DNA from: an uncultured Bacilli bacterium
GTDB lineage: Bacteria; Bacillota_I; Bacilli_A; RF39; UBA660
Direction: 5' to 3'
Length of the DNA: 19,787 nucleotides
NCBI GenBank assembly: GCA_910588195.1
Contig: CAJUPN010000016.1
Coordinates: 1 to 19,787 of the forward strand
This document shows positions 16,039 through 19,787 of the stretch, in pieces. Under the pieces are notes generated by a model. The model had not been told where the DNA came from and did not search any database. It saw nothing but the letters and a program-made list of their open reading frames with translations. The number at the start of each line of letters is the position of its first letter. Within the stretch, counting starts at the first letter, position 1. Position numbers and translations under genes: made by a program.

Positions 16039-17740
16039 ATTTGAAATGATTGAATTAGTACATCCAAATGCTAAATTAGACATTTTTACATTTGGTAAAG
16101 TGAATTATATTTATGGTCCTAACGCAAAAGGTAAAACTATACTTTTTAAGATTATTGATTTTATGTCTGGATCAAGTGATTCATTATTAGCGAGTGAAGT
16201 TGAAGGGCTAGAAAATGTTTGTGGAATAATTGCAAAGTGTAAGGTTTCAGATGGTTACATTTTTCTAAAAAGAGAAACCACAAATCTTTTTTTAAAATAT
16301 GCTGATGAAGATCAATTTGAAAAAGTTGATTTGAATACATATAAGGAAATAATTATGAGTTATTTATCAACAAACGACAATGAAGAATTAGTAAATTATA
16401 GAGACATTTATTCTGAACAGTTGACACATCGAGCATTTTCGTTTTTAAATTTTATAGATGAAGTAGGTATTGGTGACATTTCAAATGTCTTTACTAGAAG
16501 TCATACTTCTAAACACACATTTAGAATCAAAAATGTGATTGATTTTTTGTTAAACTATGATACTATTTTAGAGAAGAATCAAATGAAAAATGAAATAGAA
16601 AAATTAAAATCAAAAATAGAAGATGAAATGCAAAAAAATTATGATTATTATAATGCCATAGAACGAACTAAAACTATATTTAAAAAGAACAATCTTAATT
16701 TTACAACAGATATGGAAGAAAATTATAATACATTTTTGCTTTTTAAAGAAGATTTTGGAAAAACTTCTGCTGAACCAATTAAAAAAGATTTGATTAAGTT
16801 ATTAAGTATTTCAAATAAATTGTCTGAACAAATTAGAATACAAAACCAAATTAATGTACAATCAACTATGATTATTAAACGGCATGAAAAAATAAAAAGG
16901 ATTATAGAGGATTTAGGCAATATTTTTACAGAAGGAAATTTGCCATATGAAGAGTATATAAACAATTTACTATTAGAACACTCTAAGCAAGATGAGATAC
17001 TGTTGGCTAAAAATTTTAGCGAAACCATAGAAAGACTCGCTGCTGAGAAAGCAGATGTAGATGAAAAAATTAAGCAAATTAACAGAAATTTATCTGTTAC
17101 AAATCTTAAGGATAAAATGGTTGATATTTCAATTCTAGAAGACCTGTTTAATTTATTTAGGAAAAAAACTTTTTCTTGTGCATATTTAGATACTTTAAAA
17201 GAAAAGTATCAAACCCTTCAATCAAATTTAAAGAAATTAAAAGCTCAGTCAATGAACAATAAAAATAAAATTAAGATTGATAAGATGATTTCTGCTTGTT
17301 ATGCTGAATTTGGAAATAACAATTTTATCAATGAGGATTTTTCTAAAAAAGGTTTTTCTATAGTCTTCAACGAAAATGGTTTATCTATATGCGGATCATA
17401 TGTAAATGATGTATCAAAAAAATTTTTTTTGCCTGGTAGTTTAGCTAGAATGGCTTTGTGGCAGGTTTGCACATATATAGCATTTATTGAATATATTCTT
17501 GAAAATAGAAAAAATCTACCACTTATGCCAATCCTTTGTATCGATAGTCTTAATCAACCATTTGATGAAGTTGAGTCTAATTATATAGAATCTTTAAATT
17601 TGTTGCTTAAAATTTTGGCAAAAAGAAACATACAAATTTTTATTTTTTCTACAAAATATGATACAAATGTTGAGCGATTAATTGAAAAATATTCTGTAAA
17701 TAAGATTGATTTGAGTAGTGGATTGAACAGTTGTCATTAA
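16031..17740 (+). CDS. Rad50/SMC-like ABC ATPase of the ABC-3C system
   Basis: A 569-aa ABC ATPase with split halves. The Walker A motif is YGPNAKGKT (28-36), followed by IIDFMSGSSDS, which resembles the segment after Walker A in DUF3732-like ATPases of ABC-3C operons. Residues about 180-410 are rich in Glu, Lys and Leu and look like coiled coil. The signature position has PGSLARMALWQV (468-479) in place of LSGGQ, and Walker B is LCIDSLNQPFDE with D505. IQIFIFSTKYD takes the H-loop position but lacks the usual His. Such ATPases are thought to sense foreign nucleic acid ends or structures and to release the nuclease. It is shorter than typical SMC proteins because the coiled coil is short. No terminator is obvious after the stop. 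Confidence 0.8.
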   Translation: MFKFEMIELVHPNAKLDIFTFGKVNYIYGPNAKGKTILFKIIDFMSGSSDSLLASEVEGLENVCGIIAKCKVSDGYIFLKRETTNLFLKYADEDQFEKVDLNTYKEIIMSYLSTNDNEELVNYRDIYSEQLTHRAFSFLNFIDEVGIGDISNVFTRSHTSKHTFRIKNVIDFLLNYDTILEKNQMKNEIEKLKSKIEDEMQKNYDYYNAIERTKTIFKKNNLNFTTDMEENYNTFLLFKEDFGKTSAEPIKKDLIKLLSISNKLSEQIRIQNQINVQSTMIIKRHEKIKRIIEDLGNIFTEGNLPYEEYINNLLLEHSKQDEILLAKNFSETIERLAAEKADVDEKIKQINRNLSVTNLKDKMVDISILEDLFNLFRKKTFSCAYLDTLKEKYQTLQSNLKKLKAQSMNNKNKIKIDKMISACYAEFGNNNFINEDFSKKGFSIVFNENGLSICGSYVNDVSKKFFLPGSLARMALWQVCTYIAFIEYILENRKNLPLMPILCIDSLNQPFDEVESNYIESLNLLLKILAKRNIQIFIFSTKYDTNVERLIEKYSVNKIDLSSGLNSCH

Positions 17741-18299
17741 TAGTATGCCAAAATTAGATATTTTAAAAGTGAATACTCCAATACTACTTATTCAAAAGAT
17801 CCAAATTATTTCTAATTGTATAGTATACTAGATATGTAATAAGCGGTTGATTAGAATCTAGATAATAGTTCACTATATTAAATAAAATTTTTTATGTAGC
17901 AATTGATGTTTTTGAAGTTTCTAAACTCATGATCAAGAAAAAAATATAATTTTACTAATGAAATTGGTGTAACGTAAGGAATTCGAGACAACTTTTTAAA
18001 GTAAAGTAAATATTATAGTGAAAATAATAGTTAGTGAAAATAATTAAATTACTATTATCAAAAGAAACGATATTAGTTAATGATTGTATTAGATGCATTC
18101 AAAAATAAATTAGTAGTGTACTACATAAAAAAAAGCCTACTATAAATAAATCAAGTATAAAATAAAAAAATATATAAGAATTATTTAAGGCAATAGAAAA
18201 AGGGGCTTTCACCCAACGTTTTTAAACGTGTTTATGACATCTAAAATTTAGATGTTCAGAATAAATGATATAATCTTGATCTTTGAAAATAATAAATGG
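17741..18299. other. AT-rich intergenic region before the IS110-type remnant
   Basis: No gene is visible. TAGTGAAAATAAT is repeated at 18016-18028 and 18032-18044 with a 16-base period. GTAGTGTACTAC at about 18112 is a short inverted repeat. ACATCTAAA and TTTAGATGT form a near-perfect inverted repeat at about 18237-18255, close to the 3' end of the transposase remnant, and may belong to the IS110-type element or end its transcript. Confidence 0.4.
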
Positions 18300-19000
18300 T
18301 TATTTTTGTGGAATAAAAGATATCTTGTTTTTAAGAAGATAGAACATAACCCTAATCAATTTTTTGTCAATATGACCAATGGCTACATAGTGATGTTTAC
18401 CTTCATGAATCTTCTTGAGATAATACTCATTAAAAGTCTTATCCCATATCCAAATGCCTGATGAAGCTTGATGAATAGCCCATCTCAAGTATTTAGACCC
18501 ACGTTTAGAAGGTTTGTTATGAGAAGCTTCAAAATTACCTGATTCATATACACTGGGATCTAAGCCAGCATAAGCTAAGAGTTGATTAGGTGAAGTAAAA
18601 TTATTTATATCACCGATTTCAGAAAGAATCATGGCTCCTGTGATGGTACCAATACCAGGGATAGAAGTAATAATTTTACCATACCCAGTTTCCAACAGTT
18701 TTAATTCTATTTGCTTATTATAAATATCAATTTGAGATTGATAGAAACGAATCGTATCAATGGTATGTTGTAATTCAAAGCCTAAGTAATCTTCAGATTG
18801 TCCTATAGAATTCTTTGCCAACTCAATCATCTCAAGTGCTGATGTTTTACTTCTATGATGAAGAAGCTTATTTAAACTTGAGATATGAGCTCTAGCTAGT
18901 TTTTTAGGAGTTGGATATGCATAGAGAATACTTCACCAGTATCTCTCATTAAAAAGCAGTCGTGTTTTTGTGAGGCCACGTCTATACCTACATAAATCAT
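18300..19000 (-). pseudogene. IS110-family transposase with large internal deletion
   Basis: From ATG at 18998-19000, behind AAAGGA, the minus strand reads MIYVGIDVASQKHD and reaches GEVFS. It then loses frame and, at about 18920, resumes in another frame with YAYPTPKKLARAHISSLNKL and continues to the stop at 18300-18302. The downstream part is a good Transposase_20 domain (SIPGIGTITGAMILSEIGDI, LAYAGLDPSVYESG, KRGSKYLRWA). About 150 residues of the DEDD (RuvC-like) domain are missing, including its later acidic residues, so the protein cannot cut DNA. Full IS110 transposases are near 400 aa. The N-terminal stub and the C-terminal domain are both well preserved, which suggests a fairly recent deletion. 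Confidence 0.85.
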
Positions 19001-19200
19001 AATATCTTGTCCTTTCTTGATTAACACTGGTGCTACCTACAATTTTCAATTCATGTTACCTCGTTGCTGATGTACCAATCACTAATGTGTTGTAACCTAC
19101 TCATAACCATATAGAATTAAAAACTGTAGCTATTTCCTTTCTTAACCAGTCTTGAACTGTTAGGAGGTAAGATAATAGTCTACAGTGTTATCAAATATAT
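19001..19200 (-). ncRNA. Leader of the IS110-type element, likely site of a bridge (guide) RNA
   Basis: IS110-group elements with the transposase in this orientation encode a structured bridge RNA between their left end and the transposase start. This 200-base stretch lies in that position, has no open frame and can fold. TAACACTG (19022-19029) and CAGTGTTA (19183-19190) are exact reverse complements enclosing the region, and an inner GTTAC/GTAAC pair is also present. The ends of the RNA and its target and donor loops cannot be set from one sequence. Because the transposase is broken, the RNA would act only with a transposase made elsewhere. Confidence 0.45.
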
Positions 19201-19224
19201 TATATCAAATCAGTTATTAAACTT

Positions 19225-19254
19225 CATTGATTATTTGATGGTTGTTAATCAATG
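19225..19254. repeat. 9-bp inverted repeat upstream of the small 19308 gene
   Basis: CATTGATTA (19225-19233) and TAATCAATG (19246-19254) are exact reverse complements around 12 bases. It lies about 55 bases before the next start codon. It may be an operator for that gene or part of the IS110-type end. Confidence 0.4.
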
Positions 19255-19307
19255 TTAGTTATTAAAATTACAACCAAATATATTATACGAGGAATAGAGG
19301 GAAAAAG

Positions 19308-19574
19308 ATGGATTTTCAAATTAAAGGCAATATACTAAGAAAAGAATTTAAAAATGTTGTGTATGAATATATGAAATCAAATGAAAGATGTCAAAAAAAG
19401 AATATGGGAATGACTCAAGCACAAATTTTTCGTGAGTGTGGTATGGATTGGGGCGAAAAAAAGAATTGTACATCCTCTAATCAGCAATATTGGATAGTTG
19501 CCATTTTAAGAGAATTGGAAGAAGAAGGGAAGATACAAAGAGATCAATTTACCAAAAAATGGAGATTAATATAA
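19308..19574 (+). CDS. Small hypothetical protein, possible winged-helix
   Basis: An 88-aa protein that I do not recognise. Its layout suggests a winged helix: helix RKEFKNVVYEYMKSN, helix TQAQIFRECGM, the segment NCTSSNQQYWIVAILRELEEEGKI as a possible recognition helix, and a short wing QRDQFTKKWRLI. A strong ribosome site, AGAGGGA, ends 5 bases before the ATG. It has two Cys in the core (CGM and NCT) but no full zinc motif. It could be a regulator, an antitoxin-like DNA binder or a surviving domain of a larger restriction protein. It has no partner gene in the window; what follows to 19787 shows no further start. Confidence 0.55.
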   Translation: MDFQIKGNILRKEFKNVVYEYMKSNERCQKKNMGMTQAQIFRECGMDWGEKKNCTSSNQQYWIVAILRELEEEGKIQRDQFTKKWRLI

Positions 19575-19787
19575 AAAGTAATAGCCATATGTAGTAGCAA
19601 TCACTTGATATATTACTGAAACCCATTGTGATATTCCTAATACGAATAGAATATTATAAAGTTTCAAAAACTTGAAAACAAGAAGAAAATTCAAGTTTAC
19701 TTAGTTACAATAAAATAAACATAGTCATTAGATATGGTTCTCTAAATTCTAGTGTATGTAAAGGGAAACCGAGCTCTAAAAAAGAGT
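19575..19787. other. Right margin, no gene seen
   Basis: AAACTTGAA (19668-19676) and TTCAAGTTT (19690-19698) are a 9-bp inverted repeat that may form a hairpin downstream of the small gene, but no T-run follows. Nothing else is recognisable. Confidence 0.35.

Noticed and set aside
18016..18044. CRISPR-like or iteron-like repeats (TAGTGAAAATAAT twice)
   Set aside because: Only two short AT-rich copies 16 bases apart, with no spacers, no cas genes and no replication gene.
18252..18461. 69-aa plus-strand open frame at the IS110-type remnant
   Set aside because: It lies mostly antisense to the well-supported transposase domain and has no ribosome site.
19668..19698. Terminator for the 88-aa gene
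   Set aside because: The 9-bp stem is present, but no T-run follows and the loop is 13 bases, so I list it only as an inverted repeat.

Overview
The window is very AT-rich DNA (roughly 27-30% G+C by eye) read with the standard bacterial code: tryptophan is TGG throughout the long genes, which end in TAA or TAG. Purine-rich Shine-Dalgarno sites, tightly overlapping operons and the mix of insertion sequences (IS1595-, IS200- and IS110-type) point to a low-GC Bacillota species, perhaps near the Erysipelotrichia or clostridia. The genus cannot be fixed from this sequence. There are no tRNA, rRNA or housekeeping genes, so this looks like an accessory defence island scarred by transposition.

Layout. 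Bases 1-55 look like the end of an IS3-type element. Bases 342-1934 encode a 530-aa protein with a shortened, motif-degenerate helicase lobe followed by two PD-(D/E)xK-type nuclease domains. Two terminator-like hairpins follow. A complete IS1595-type element (2372-3578), with 25-bp inverted repeats and an almost perfect 8-bp target duplication, carries a transposase broken by one in-frame stop. Next is an abiH-family abortive-infection gene (3684-5409), broken by three single-base losses and one Trp-to-stop change and split by an IS200-type element (about 4569-5289) with an intact tnpA.

The centre (5600-14201) is a five-gene operon: a GHKL ATPase of the paraMORC/MutL-like type, a Z1-domain superfamily-2 helicase-like ATPase, a PD-(D/E)xK nuclease, an AIPR protein and a C5-cytosine methyltransferase. 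The first four genes overlap or sit 3 bases apart. The methyltransferase follows a 57-base gap holding a 13-bp hairpin that covers its ribosome binding site. This combination is known from comparative genomics as an ATP-dependent restriction-modification-like system. The likely logic is that the methylase marks self DNA while the ATPase, helicase and nuclease act on unmarked DNA.

The second intact system (14547-17740) is three overlapping genes: a Cap4/DUF4297-like nuclease, a 130-aa middle component and a Rad50/SMC-like ABC ATPase. This matches ABC-three-component (ABC-3C, Lamassu-like) systems. A perfect 13-bp-arm palindrome lies just upstream. The right end holds an internally deleted IS110-type transposase that still has its leader, where IS110 elements encode a guide (bridge) RNA, and a small 88-aa protein of unknown role, possibly winged-helix.

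Most worth following up: the hairpin-masked methyltransferase start with a possible internal promoter, the helicase-degenerate double-nuclease protein, and the ABC-3C cassette with its palindrome.
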